From Paenibacillus sp. Soil787 (GTDB lineage: Bacteria > Bacillota > Bacilli > Paenibacillales > NBRC-103111): 36,786 nucleotides of DNA. Both the position numbers and the translations under genes were made by a program. Location of the stretch: contig NZ_LMSP01000003.1 in the NCBI RefSeq assembly GCF_001429545.1, positions 133,250 through 170,035 of the forward strand, in the 5' to 3' direction. Of the stretch, positions 27,481 through 36,630 are shown in pieces (the stretch's first letter is position 1; each line of letters begins with the position of its first letter). The notes beneath the pieces are model-generated. The model had not been told where the DNA came from. It worked only from the letters and a program-made list of their open reading frames with translations, and did not search any database.

Positions 27481-30400
27481 TTACTGTTTGGACAACAAAA
27501 ACTGAGCATCCCGAAGCAAGTAGCCTGCAGCTTGCGCAGAAATATGCTTGCCGCTCTGCGCCTGTACTTCGCCTACGAAATCGGCCAGATCGTTCGCAGC
27601 CAATTTGCTTTGCAAGCTGTTTGCGATGCCAGCGTTATCGATCCATTCGGCATTCTTAAAACGTGAGGTCAAGGCCTGCAGCGATTGGATACTGGCTGTA
27701 GTCTGGAACAATATGGTTTGACTGCCCATATTCCCAGCCATATCGCTTGCCGTTACAATCAGCGTGTGCCTCCCAAGCGGCAGCGTATACAGCGGAATAG
27801 CCGCTCCTTGCTGCACGGTTTGCTCTACGCCATACGTACTTACCGTGACCGTCATCTTGCTGCTGTCGACTCCGGACAAGTTATCGCCGAGCGTAAGGAT
27901 CGGCGTAATATCTAAGGAATCGCTGTGCGTGCCGTACACCAGACCGGATACCGTTATCGTTGGTGCAGTTGTATCCAGATTGAAGCTAATGGTTTTTACA
28001 GCTTCCACATTGTCGGCGTTGTCAGCCGAACGGTAGCTGACGGTATATTTGCCGTCTTGGCCCAACGTGATCGCCGACACGTAAGTCTGCCATGTAGCCC
28101 CGTCGTCCAGGCTGTACTCGGTCTTCGCTACGCCCGAAAGTTCGTCGTACGTGTTTAAGGTGACTGACACCGGATGTGCGTACCAGCCGTTTGGTCCATC
28201 AGGCTCAGCAGGAGAAGCTGTAGCCGTCGTGACCGGAGCGGTCCAGTCTATTTTTTTGAAGACAGCCTTCAGATTCCAGTCTCTAACGACATTGTATGTC
28301 TTGGCTCCCCCCAAATAACCGCCTGCATAGGTTGTCAGGTTGAACACGGGGTATGCCGTCCATAAATAATCTGCCGTTATATCATAGCTTGTTGTTGGCT
28401 CTACCCATTTTACAAATTCATATCCTGGTGCCGGCTTTGCCACAACCACAACAGCCGTTTGATCACCTTGTACCGTGAGAGAGCTTCCCTCATTCCCTGT
28501 CGGCTCCGGAGCAGGCGGAAGGCCGGTCGGATTGACATAAACCAAGGTTGTTCCTGCTGCAGGATCACTCGCCGTTGTCGTGATCGTAAACGTAGGGTTG
28601 TAGCGCTTCAGATCCTCGCCAACTTTCCCGAACATACGCAGCTCCGATATATTCCCATACCAGTTTCCTCCATAAATACGGAAATATCGGAAGGCGTAAT
28701 CCTTAAATTGATCCTTCACTTTAATCGGCTGCCAGATATCATAGTTATAGCCCTTCGATGTTTCGGAAATTACTTTCCAGTTCACTCCATCATCAGAAGC
28801 ACTTAAACTCACAGCTCCAGCCCTGCCAGGTAAGCCGCTGCGGTCCAAAATCTCCATTCGGTCAAGCTGCATCAGCTTGTTGCTGTTGCTCGCTCCGAAA
28901 TCGAGGTTGTAGTATCCATATCCGCCGCCACCAGATCTTACATCGGGAACGGTTGATATCTTGCCGTCGAACAAATAGGTGGTTTCAGTCGCGTCCAATG
29001 TATTGTCTGAGCCGCTTAATTGCGATTCAGCCGTCACATTGATCTCATTGGACGTATTGGAAACCAATACTTTCTGCGACACTTGTACTTTATTCGCATT
29101 GGTAATGAATGTCTCCGGATAGGTGTACACGGTATAGGCCGGTGTGCCGTCCGCAAAGTTGTAGTCAATGGAAATCTCAGCATAGCCTGACTTCGATCCG
29201 GCATGAACAACATACTCAGCGGTATAGGAACCGTCATTGTTATCTGTAACTCCCACAGTCTCACCTTGAATGGTGGCGCGAACATTGCTGATTGGTTGAT
29301 CCGCTTTAAATGTGAGAATCACCTTATCCCCTATGGCAGCTCTAGGCGGAATATCAATAATATCCTGAACAGGCAAAGCGTTTTGCACTTTCAAGTTGAT
29401 ATCCTTCACCACATTACCCGTTTCAAAACGTTCGCCAAAAATGTGGAGATCAGCGATAGTGAACGGTTGGTCCTCCGTATAGTCATCCTTGTTTAATACA
29501 CCGGAGGTAAGATCCTTCATACGGAAATAACGGAATCCGGTATTCTTGTACTCGTCATTTACCGTATACGTGGACCAATCTGTGCTAAATCCCGGTATTT
29601 CGTCGGAGATTCGTACCCAGTTCGTATAGTCATTGGATGCCAGGATGATGGCCCCCTCCGATCGTGCAGGGAAACCGCTGTCGGGCATCATCCGGAACTC
29701 GCTAGGCTTTACTTTGAAGCCTTCGCCGAAATCCATCGTAAATTGCTTTTGGTCAACAATCCATCTAATAGGAATACCAGAGGCATTGAGATCTACTAAC
29801 GAACCCATATTAATGCCGCTGCTGTCCGGTGCCCCCACTGCGATCCCCGTTAAATCAAGGGCTCCATCCGAGATCAACGGATTTAACAGGCGCAACCCGC
29901 TCACAGCTGCCTTCAGATCAAGCAATGCCTGATTTTGGGCAACAGCGTCGCCGGATTCGGCAAGAGCCAGCGCAGCTTCATACTTCGTCCGGAATACGGT
30001 GTAGCTGGCTGTTTCATACTTTTTAGCAGGATCATAGGTTCGGATTACATTCTCGATAGCATCTCTATAGCTGCCTGTGACTGAGATGGTGACCGCCAGC
30101 AAATTTATGGCTGTACCATTAGTTGCCGTCACAAAGAATGAATAATCACCGCTTGGGGTGGATGCCGGAATGTTCCCCGATAGTACGCCGTTGCTATCTA
30201 CGATCATATTTGCATTGCTAACAAATCCGGCGCTGTCTTCGACGATGCTATACGTTATGCTTTGTCCTGCATTGCTTGCGGAATTGGACAAATCAACCTG
30301 CAGCTGCGCCGACGTATAAGAGTCCAGATGCAACTCGTTCACGGCTCCATTGAAGAGAGGAGCTTTCACCGTTATGCTGTTGACCAACAGATGGTCAAAC

Positions 30401-32907
30401 TCGACATATTCCCCCGTCTTGCCGGATACATTGAAATAGATCATGGAGTCTGCTTGGAAATCGGTGCCAGGCACACGTGCCAAGTTGACGATCACATACT
30501 TCCATTCCCCTCCGGTATCGGGCAGATGAACCGTGGCGAACGGCTCTTTGCCAATGTCACGTTGGAACTTCAACGTCGTAATCGCATTGCTCTTGATTCG
30601 AATCGCCAAGTCGCCATTACGCCAGATGCCCACACTAGGAACAGCAAATAGTGAGCCGGATTCTGCGGCCTCGATGCGGATCGAATCGTTTGTCCTCGTA
30701 ATGCCGCTGTCTAACGCGGTAACATGTGTTTCAAATTGGTACGGAACAGTGCTCCCATTCTCTTGGGCAATAACAGCAGGTACGTGTGTGCCTAAAGCGC
30801 CATCAGGAATATAAAGCCACATATCACTGGTTCTCAAACCATAAATTTCCCAATACTTATTCATCGCTTCGGCTACATACTTAAAGTCGGGATTGTTATC
30901 CGTATAGCCCTTGCCATACTTATAGATGTAATAAAAGTCCTCTTGGGCGCCGAGGCGTCCTCGTCTGTCCGGGCTAACCGGATTATTCAAGCCGTCATTG
31001 AATGGCACATCATATCCCAGGTTGTATTTATAATAGGTATTGACTCCTTTGATAAGCCGGTCGTTCAAGAAGGAATAGACGTCCACACCGTTGCCGGCTG
31101 TAGTAGCTATTCCGCCCACCGGGTCGAGCAAAGTGCCTTGTGCCGAAATGATATCAGCCAGATGTGCCAAGCCCTCAATATTGTCAAAGGAATGCGGTTG
31201 ATCCCTCACCATTTCCTTGACGGCCACAACAGGTTTATCCAGAACATTCCCATTGCTGTCCACGGAGAATTCAAACATGGCGTTGGCTATCGCACCGTTT
31301 TGGTATGCGAATTGAGGTGGAGTGCTGGCGTTTACTGTCGCCCACTCTAATACACGCTCATAATCCGCCTTGCTATCCATGAAAACATAGGAGGATAATG
31401 TTGCCATGACAGAAGTTTGATGTTGATTTAACCAATTTGTATTATTTTCCATCCAGAGACTGAGCGCCGGTTTTTGAAAGTTATCACTATATTTTTGGGA
31501 ATACGCATCCTTCCATTTCAGATCTTCATGACCGGTACTCGTATAACGCAGCAATTCTGCGGCCGCATTCATGTAGTACATAGGCGGCCCCTGGTGAATA
31601 TGCGCATCCGTCACATACTTCGCTTTGGACGGATCCAGGCTCCCCCACAGCAGGACGATTCGCATCGCTTTCGTCCGATAGGCGGGGTCCCCTGTCATAA
31701 AATACATGATCGCCTGATAGTACGCTGCGGTAGCATCCTGCGTCATCGGTCCGTTAAAGAGGCTGGTGCTATAGCTGTCGTAGCTGTAATTCGGTACAAG
31801 ATGATCGAAGTCTGCAGACGGGTTATTATCATTTCGAATCGTATACGATTTGGAAGCAAAACCGTTGGCTGCAAAGTTTGTATAGTAGCCGTACCAAGGC
31901 TGATCTTTATTCAAGATATGCTGCCGCACGCGCAGCAACTCCTGGGGTGAGCTGCTAATCGCGGGATGGACAAGCTGCATACCCGTGTTATTGATGAACG
32001 TTGGCAAGGGCTCGGCAAGGCCTTGAATGGCAGCAAGCAGTTCTGCCGCCATTGCATCAATTGCCGCTTGAGTAGCTGAAGGATCCGCCCTCAATGCCTG
32101 CGCACGTCCATAGACTTCCAGCAGTTTATTCCATGTTTCGTCTGAATAGTATTGCTGTCCTTTGTCAATAATTTTTTGGGCTTGATTTAAAATGGAATCG
32201 AAACTGGATTTATTGTACACGGCTTTAATCTCGTCCGCACTTAAGGCGCGGTTGTAGATGCGGAATTCGTCGATCAAACCATTAAACAACGGATCGGAGA
32301 ACTGGCTTTTGCCGATATAGTTTTTGCTCGGTTTAAAATCACTTGGCTTGATCGTAACGTTAGCGGTTGCCTTCAGCTCACCGTTCATGTACAGGTTCGC
32401 CTTACCGCTCCCGAGCGTCAAAGCTACATGAACCCACTGACCGATTGCAAGCGGCGTGGTTTGGACGATTTGCTCGGTTCCGCCGTTCTTGATTGCAAAC
32501 CGCATATAATTACCCGTTTTCGGCGTCAGGAACATGTATTGGGTTGTGCCGGTACCGAAGTCGAAGATCCGTTGCCAATCCTTTCCCCCCTTCCAATTCA
32601 CCCAGGTTGATAACGTAATTGAATCGTAAGTAGATAACGTATGATTGGACGGGAGTGTGACAAAGTTAGTGCTGCCATCCAGACTGATTGCTTGCCCGAC
32701 TGTGCCGTCCTTGTAGACGGGGGTGCCAGACACAGTACCATTGGCTGAGCCGTCTGTGCTATCGGCATTCCCATCGAACGGGTAAACGGTCTCGAGTGTC
32801 GTATCTGTGCTGGCCGCTGCTTGGATAGGAAATGCCAGTGTTATCAACAAGACCAAGGAGATCACCAGCGCTACCAATCTGCGCATCTTATCATTTGGGA
32901 CTCTCAT
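27481..32907 (-). CDS. Second giant secreted alginate-lyase-fold protein with LamG, CBM and FIMAH domains
   Basis: An 1808-residue protein with signal peptide (about 1-33, ending IQAAAS). Order: LamG (about 43-230), FIVAR-like helices (240-305), alpha-helical lyase domain (about 308-710) with EMVRDQPHSFDN and H572 as likely catalytic residue, CBM-like sandwich (720-847), Ig-like (848-945), FIVAR-like, F5/8 C-like (1027-1165), Ig-like, second F5/8 C (about 1280-1430), a List-Bact-type repeat domain, OmpL47-like and Ig-like domains and a C-terminal FIMAH-like helical domain (1741-1808). The RDQPHS motif is shared with the 4901-10810 protein, but the LamG is N-terminal here and C-terminal there. 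Start ATG follows GGAGG; a cre-like site and a short leader ORF lie upstream. No anchor motif was seen. Confidence 0.85.
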   Translation of the reverse strand: MRVPNDKMRRLVALVISLVLLITLAFPIQAAASTDTTLETVYPFDGNADSTDGSANGTVSGTPVYKDGTVGQAISLDGSTNFVTLPSNHTLSTYDSITLSTWVNWKGGKDWQRIFDFGTGTTQYMFLTPKTGNYMRFAIKNGGTEQIVQTTPLAIGQWVHVALTLGSGKANLYMNGELKATANVTIKPSDFKPSKNYIGKSQFSDPLFNGLIDEFRIYNRALSADEIKAVYNKSSFDSILNQAQKIIDKGQQYYSDETWNKLLEVYGRAQALRADPSATQAAIDAMAAELLAAIQGLAEPLPTFINNTGMQLVHPAISSSPQELLRVRQHILNKDQPWYGYYTNFAANGFASKSYTIRNDNNPSADFDHLVPNYSYDSYSTSLFNGPMTQDATAAYYQAIMYFMTGDPAYRTKAMRIVLLWGSLDPSKAKYVTDAHIHQGPPMYYMNAAAELLRYTSTGHEDLKWKDAYSQKYSDNFQKPALSLWMENNTNWLNQHQTSVMATLSSYVFMDSKADYERVLEWATVNASTPPQFAYQNGAIANAMFEFSVDSNGNVLDKPVVAVKEMVRDQPHSFDNIEGLAHLADIISAQGTLLDPVGGIATTAGNGVDVYSFLNDRLIKGVNTYYKYNLGYDVPFNDGLNNPVSPDRRGRLGAQEDFYYIYKYGKGYTDNNPDFKYVAEAMNKYWEIYGLRTSDMWLYIPDGALGTHVPAVIAQENGSTVPYQFETHVTALDSGITRTNDSIRIEAAESGSLFAVPSVGIWRNGDLAIRIKSNAITTLKFQRDIGKEPFATVHLPDTGGEWKYVIVNLARVPGTDFQADSMIYFNVSGKTGEYVEFDHLLVNSITVKAPLFNGAVNELHLDSYTSAQLQVDLSNSASNAGQSITYSIVEDSAGFVSNANMIVDSNGVLSGNIPASTPSGDYSFFVTATNGTAINLLAVTISVTGSYRDAIENVIRTYDPAKKYETASYTVFRTKYEAALALAESGDAVAQNQALLDLKAAVSGLRLLNPLISDGALDLTGIAVGAPDSSGINMGSLVDLNASGIPIRWIVDQKQFTMDFGEGFKVKPSEFRMMPDSGFPARSEGAIILASNDYTNWVRISDEIPGFSTDWSTYTVNDEYKNTGFRYFRMKDLTSGVLNKDDYTEDQPFTIADLHIFGERFETGNVVKDINLKVQNALPVQDIIDIPPRAAIGDKVILTFKADQPISNVRATIQGETVGVTDNNDGSYTAEYVVHAGSKSGYAEISIDYNFADGTPAYTVYTYPETFITNANKVQVSQKVLVSNTSNEINVTAESQLSGSDNTLDATETTYLFDGKISTVPDVRSGGGGYGYYNLDFGASNSNKLMQLDRMEILDRSGLPGRAGAVSLSASDDGVNWKVISETSKGYNYDIWQPIKVKDQFKDYAFRYFRIYGGNWYGNISELRMFGKVGEDLKRYNPTFTITTTASDPAAGTTLVYVNPTGLPPAPEPTGNEGSSLTVQGDQTAVVVVAKPAPGYEFVKWVEPTTSYDITADYLWTAYPVFNLTTYAGGYLGGAKTYNVVRDWNLKAVFKKIDWTAPVTTATASPAEPDGPNGWYAHPVSVTLNTYDELSGVAKTEYSLDDGATWQTYVSAITLGQDGKYTVSYRSADNADNVEAVKTISFNLDTTAPTITVSGLVYGTHSDSLDITPILTLGDNLSGVDSSKMTVTVSTYGVEQTVQQGAAIPLYTLPLGRHTLIVTASDMAGNMGSQTILFQTTASIQSLQALTSRFKNAEWIDNAGIANSLQSKLAANDLADFVGEVQAQSGKHISAQAAGYLLRDAQFLLSKQ

Positions 32908-32984
32908 ATTTTCCTCCTAATATAGGGATCTTTGTACGGAGCGCAAAGTCTCTCCGCTTTCATTTTAAAAACATACTTTGACTT

Positions 32985-33032
32985 TCAACAAGAAAACGCT
33001 TCCAGATGATTGCTAAACGCCTTCTTAATCAT
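32985..33032 (-). CDS. 15-residue leader ORF upstream of giant gene
   Basis: MIKKAFSNHLEAFSC, with a strong GGGAGGAG site before its ATG, ending 77 bp before the giant gene start. A possible -10 TACAAT lies just above. It overlaps the cre-like site. Could be a regulatory leader peptide or a chance ORF; the strong binding site is the only argument in its favour. Confidence 0.35.
   Translation of the reverse strand: MIKKAFSNHLEAFSC
32991..33004. promoter_or_regulatory. CcpA cre-like site
   Basis: AGAAAACGCTTCCA, matching the cre consensus TGWAARCGYTWNCW at 13 of 14 positions on one strand, and also 13 of 14 on the other. It lies 84-97 bp upstream of the giant gene start, a usual place for catabolite repression by preferred sugars. 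Confidence 0.6.
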
Positions 33033-33112
33033 GAAACTCTCCTCCCAACCGACAATTGTACATAAACTTGAGAATGGTTGCAGCAATTCGTCGACGAGCA
33101 GCGATGTGAAGC

Positions 33113-33176
33113 CGCGTGGTAAGCGGAGGATCCTTTTTGAACACTTGTGTCGGATCCTCCGCTTCAGCGCCACGCG
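33113..33176. repeat. Large nested inverted repeat between giant gene and GH43 gene
   Basis: Inner arms of 13 bp, AAGCGGAGGATCC (33121-33133) and GGATCCTCCGCTT (33152-33164), outer arms CGCGTGG (33113-33119) and CCACGCG (33170-33176), and an inner ACAC-TT-GTGT palindrome. No T tract follows on the minus strand, so it is not a classical terminator, though it lies below the GH43 gene. It could be a small mobile repeat or an RNA structure. The rest of 32908-33268 holds the leader ORF and the cre-like site. Confidence 0.72.
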
Positions 33177-33268
33177 TCAATGATAATGGCTCGTGTTTCG
33201 TAAAAGAGTATTTTGGGAAATCTTTTGTCATCGCTCAGAGATATCAATATTGATAAGATGGATACTTC

Positions 33269-34198
33269 TTAGGAAAAGTGGCGTTGAATGCGGTTGTACT
33301 CCTCCGTCGTAATAGCAAGCACCGTACCATGCTTAAAGCCGTAAGGAAAGCTGAACTGCTCATCCGAACGGGTAAAGCGACCGCTCTTCAAGTCGTCTGC
33401 GACAAACGGGACATACCCCTGTCCTTCACCTTGCACACCGTAATAGTCCAGCATCAGAACCCATCGCCCATCCTGGAGCTTGAATGCAGTGGGGCCCTCA
33501 TACTGACCATACCCGAGTTTGACCATCTCTTCTTTGAAAGCTTGGTTTTCCTTATATTCGCCGGTTATCGACTCCCCCTGCTCAAGAATAATGTGAATGG
33601 GGTTCTCATACTTCACAAAGCGATAGTACGTACCATTCTCTTCATATATAGCCGAGTCTATAATGCCGCTTCCGTCTTTCCTACATAAGAGTTGCGGTTT
33701 ATCGAAGTGTATAAAGTCCTTGGTTCGCGTATAAAATATCGCCTTATGTCCGTAGTTGTTCGAAGCATGGGACGATGACCAATGAATGACATAGTCGTCT
33801 CGGTCGCGATCATACAGTACGTCCGGTGCCCACAACATGCCGTAATCTTCATCGCCAAGTTCGATCATTCGCTGCTCCGACCAATTCACGAGATCGTCCG
33901 ACTCCCAGAGTGTCAGACACTTGCTTCCGTGCCGCGCAATATTTGCCCAGGTACCTTCATACTTGGTATCGAAGCAGTTCGCCAGGCCAAGATCCGTAGA
34001 CAAAATGTAAAATTTTCCGAACTTCGTACGGACGATGGTATGATCGCGTACTCCCTTGTCACCTTTATTGCTCCATAACACCGGCTCACCGCCATTGACC
34101 TGCTCCCAATTGAAGCCGTCCTTGCTCAAGCCAAAGTATACCTGCTCGCCGTCCGGTGTTTTTTTCTCTCGGAAATGAACGAATAAATAAGAACTCAT
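33269..34198 (-). CDS. GH43-like glycosidase, paralogue of 3695-4639
   Basis: A 309-residue single-domain propeller, no signal peptide. Likely catalytic acids D52 (GVRDHTIVR), D181 (GIIDSAIYEE) and E234 (YEGPTAF). It aligns along its entire length with the protein at the other end of the locus, sharing stretches such as KKTPDGEQVYF and YGVxGEGQGYVPF. Starts 11 bp after the GH51 stop, behind GGGGGAAA, so both form an operon. Unlike the paralogue, it has an ATG start and no AraC operator of its own. Substrate unknown, but coupling to GH51 supports arabinose-containing oligosaccharides. Confidence 0.83.
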   Translation of the reverse strand: MSSYLFVHFREKKTPDGEQVYFGLSKDGFNWEQVNGGEPVLWSNKGDKGVRDHTIVRTKFGKFYILSTDLGLANCFDTKYEGTWANIARHGSKCLTLWESDDLVNWSEQRMIELGDEDYGMLWAPDVLYDRDRDDYVIHWSSSHASNNYGHKAIFYTRTKDFIHFDKPQLLCRKDGSGIIDSAIYEENGTYYRFVKYENPIHIILEQGESITGEYKENQAFKEEMVKLGYGQYEGPTAFKLQDGRWVLMLDYYGVQGEGQGYVPFVADDLKSGRFTRSDEQFSFPYGFKHGTVLAITTEEYNRIQRHFS

Positions 34199-34209
34199 CG
34201 AATTTCCCC

Positions 34210-36630
34210 CTATTCGGTTACTTTTACGTCTGTATCGTTAAGAGATCTTTTCACCCGCATGACAGTAAGTGAATGCCTCGGAATCTCGTATTCGAACGCA
34301 CTGCCTTGCAGATGAAGCGTCTGGTTCGCTGGGACAATCCGTTCCGGTTGTTCGAAGCTGTTCTCGTCTTCAAGCGAATATCCGGACAATTTCGAAATTT
34401 CGATCATTACCGTTTCCTTCTCGCCCTGTCCCTCCAGCACAATCCCGGTACGGATCTGCGCATCCTGCACATTGACCACTTTCAGGATGATGTCGCCGGT
34501 CGCCTCTTCGATGCTCGAGGAATAGTAGAGCGGCTCGATGACAGGGATCAGATCCTCCGTATCGGCTACAAGGACCCCATTGATATAAGCCCGTATTTTT
34601 CTGCCGCAAACCTCCAGCAACAGATGATAGCCCACATCGTCTTCTACATCGAACAGGCAATGGGTAAGAACGCAGCTTGTCCCGTTTATTTGAGAGCTGA
34701 TTATTGAATCATTATTATGCCATCCTCCGATTCTCCACAGGAGCTCGTTGCGATCGTCGACCTTCCCGAAGTGAATCATGAAGCCTCTGCCCCAGGCTTT
34801 CCTTCTTGCCGTCATCGATAGCGTATAATGCTCGCAATCAATCGCTTCAAGCTCTGCTATTCGCCGCGCATGTCCATTTGCCCGGTCCTCCTCCGTATCG
34901 GTAACGAGGATCTTCTCGTCTGTAAGTTCTTTTATTTCCCCGGTTACATGGTTGATGAGCTTAATCTGAGAATATTCGACCGTTCCGCCTTCGGTTCCGA
35001 CGGCTAGCATTCCCGCAATCGGCTTGCTTTCGCTCTGAACAGGCTGTTCGAAGCCTTCCGCTTGAACCTGAAGCGCATAATCACCCTGATGATGCATAAA
35101 GAGCTTCTGGACATAATAGTTGGCCGTTCCGAACACCTCATGATTGTTGAACCAGATCATATCCGGCTTCCAGTTCACATAATCGACATTACAGAGCAAA
35201 GGCGCATAGCAGGCAAGACCGACCACGTGGGCATTGCGTTCAAGCCCGGTCATATAAGCTGCTTCTGCAAGCGCGTTGTAATAGGTATTGCCCAAGGAAG
35301 CATATTCGCCAAGGAATACTTTGGGATCGTCGGCTTTGTACGAATCGTAACGGCGATGATTGGCCAGCAGCCATTCCGGCGACTGGTAATAATGTTCGTC
35401 CACGAAGTCGGAGCCGTTCTCGCGGGCCGATCTCCAGCCGCGCTCGTACTCTTCTCCGGATGCGAATGGACCGCTGTTATTAATGATTTTTATCGCCGGA
35501 TGCTTGGCCTTGATCGCCCGATGGAAATACGCATACCGCTCGAAGAACCCTTCGCCGACTTCCTCGTTCCCGACGCCAATATACGCCAGTCCGAATGGCT
35601 CCGGGTGTCCCAGCTTGGCGCGAATTGCCCCCCATGGGGTCGAGGCATCCCCATTCGCAAACTCGATTAGATCGAGCGCCTCATCAATCCATGGCTGCAG
35701 CTCGTTAAGCGGCACGTTTCTCTTGTGATGCGGATCGGAGCCCCCTGGTACGACAGGAATCGGTTTGGCGCCAATGTCCTCGCAAAACAGAAAATATTCG
35801 TAATACCCAAGGCCCAACGTCTGATTGTACCGCCAATTGTTTCGCCGGGCAGGCCGCTCGGCGACATCGCCGAGCGTGTTCTTCCATCGGTACATGGAGT
35901 CACGGTCATCTGCATTCAGCGACCCGTCGTGGATGAGACAACCTCCCGGAAACCTCATGAACTTAGGTCTAAGCTCGGCAAGCAATGTGGCGATGTCCTC
36001 GCGGAGGCCATTGAGACGATTGCGGAACGTTCGTGCCGGGAATAATGAAACCATCTCGAGATAGAGAAATCCGGATCCCTTCGTGGTGAGGACGAGCCGT
36101 CCGCTGTAATCGGTAGCGGAAGCCGTTAGCCGCGCTTCGTATTTCGTCCATTGGTCCGATGCGACAACGATATTCGCTTCCGAATAAATGCTTCCTTCGA
36201 GTCCCTCCAATGTGATGATGACTGGCACGTCGAAGCTGCTATTCCTGCGTGCATACATCGAGAAGAAATAGGTATCTCCTTCTCTGACTGGAATGCCGGT
36301 ATTAAATCCCTGGTTCATGAGTCCAACGCCGTCGCCTGCCGCCCGAATGTCGATTACCGCATAATTATTATTTCGGTTGTTCAGGGGCAATTCGCTTTGG
36401 ACTCGAACCTCGCACTCGCCGCCTCCCCGCTCCACCTTCTCCCATGCCGTCAGCGCATGGTAATCCGGGTGATCGATCGGATCAAATTCGAACGAACGGT
36501 TTTGTACGAGTTCGGCGTACAGCCCGCCGTCTGCCGCATGATTCAAATCTTCAAAAAAGATGCCGAACAGGTCACCCATCGCTGCTCCACGGTCTTTCGT
36601 ATTTATGGTCAAAGTCCCTTGCAAGCTCAT
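34210..36630 (-). CDS. GH51 alpha-L-arabinofuranosidase
   Basis: An 806-residue cytoplasmic enzyme. An N-terminal CBM4-like sandwich (about 60-200) is followed by the GH51 TIM barrel, with acid/base E356 in GVGNEEVG and nucleophile E442 in VFLGEYAS, then the C-terminal sandwich containing a LamG/DUF1080-like insertion (about 595-705, HYTLSMTARR to the PLYYSSSIEE region). It is longer than the roughly 500-residue AbfA type and resembles the large multidomain GH51 group. It releases terminal L-arabinofuranose from arabinan or arabinogalactan oligosaccharides. Its ATG overlaps the stop of the upstream gene (TGATG), so the two are translationally coupled; the GH43 gene follows directly. Confidence 0.93.
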   Translation of the reverse strand: MSLQGTLTINTKDRGAAMGDLFGIFFEDLNHAADGGLYAELVQNRSFEFDPIDHPDYHALTAWEKVERGGGECEVRVQSELPLNNRNNNYAVIDIRAAGDGVGLMNQGFNTGIPVREGDTYFFSMYARRNSSFDVPVIITLEGLEGSIYSEANIVVASDQWTKYEARLTASATDYSGRLVLTTKGSGFLYLEMVSLFPARTFRNRLNGLREDIATLLAELRPKFMRFPGGCLIHDGSLNADDRDSMYRWKNTLGDVAERPARRNNWRYNQTLGLGYYEYFLFCEDIGAKPIPVVPGGSDPHHKRNVPLNELQPWIDEALDLIEFANGDASTPWGAIRAKLGHPEPFGLAYIGVGNEEVGEGFFERYAYFHRAIKAKHPAIKIINNSGPFASGEEYERGWRSARENGSDFVDEHYYQSPEWLLANHRRYDSYKADDPKVFLGEYASLGNTYYNALAEAAYMTGLERNAHVVGLACYAPLLCNVDYVNWKPDMIWFNNHEVFGTANYYVQKLFMHHQGDYALQVQAEGFEQPVQSESKPIAGMLAVGTEGGTVEYSQIKLINHVTGEIKELTDEKILVTDTEEDRANGHARRIAELEAIDCEHYTLSMTARRKAWGRGFMIHFGKVDDRNELLWRIGGWHNNDSIISSQINGTSCVLTHCLFDVEDDVGYHLLLEVCGRKIRAYINGVLVADTEDLIPVIEPLYYSSSIEEATGDIILKVVNVQDAQIRTGIVLEGQGEKETVMIEISKLSGYSLEDENSFEQPERIVPANQTLHLQGSAFEYEIPRHSLTVMRVKRSLNDTDVKVTE

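Noticed and set aside
32985..33231. 62- and 68-codon ORFs in the gap above the giant gene
   Set aside because: They run through the large inverted repeat and overlap in different frames; only the short ORF with a strong site was kept, at low confidence.
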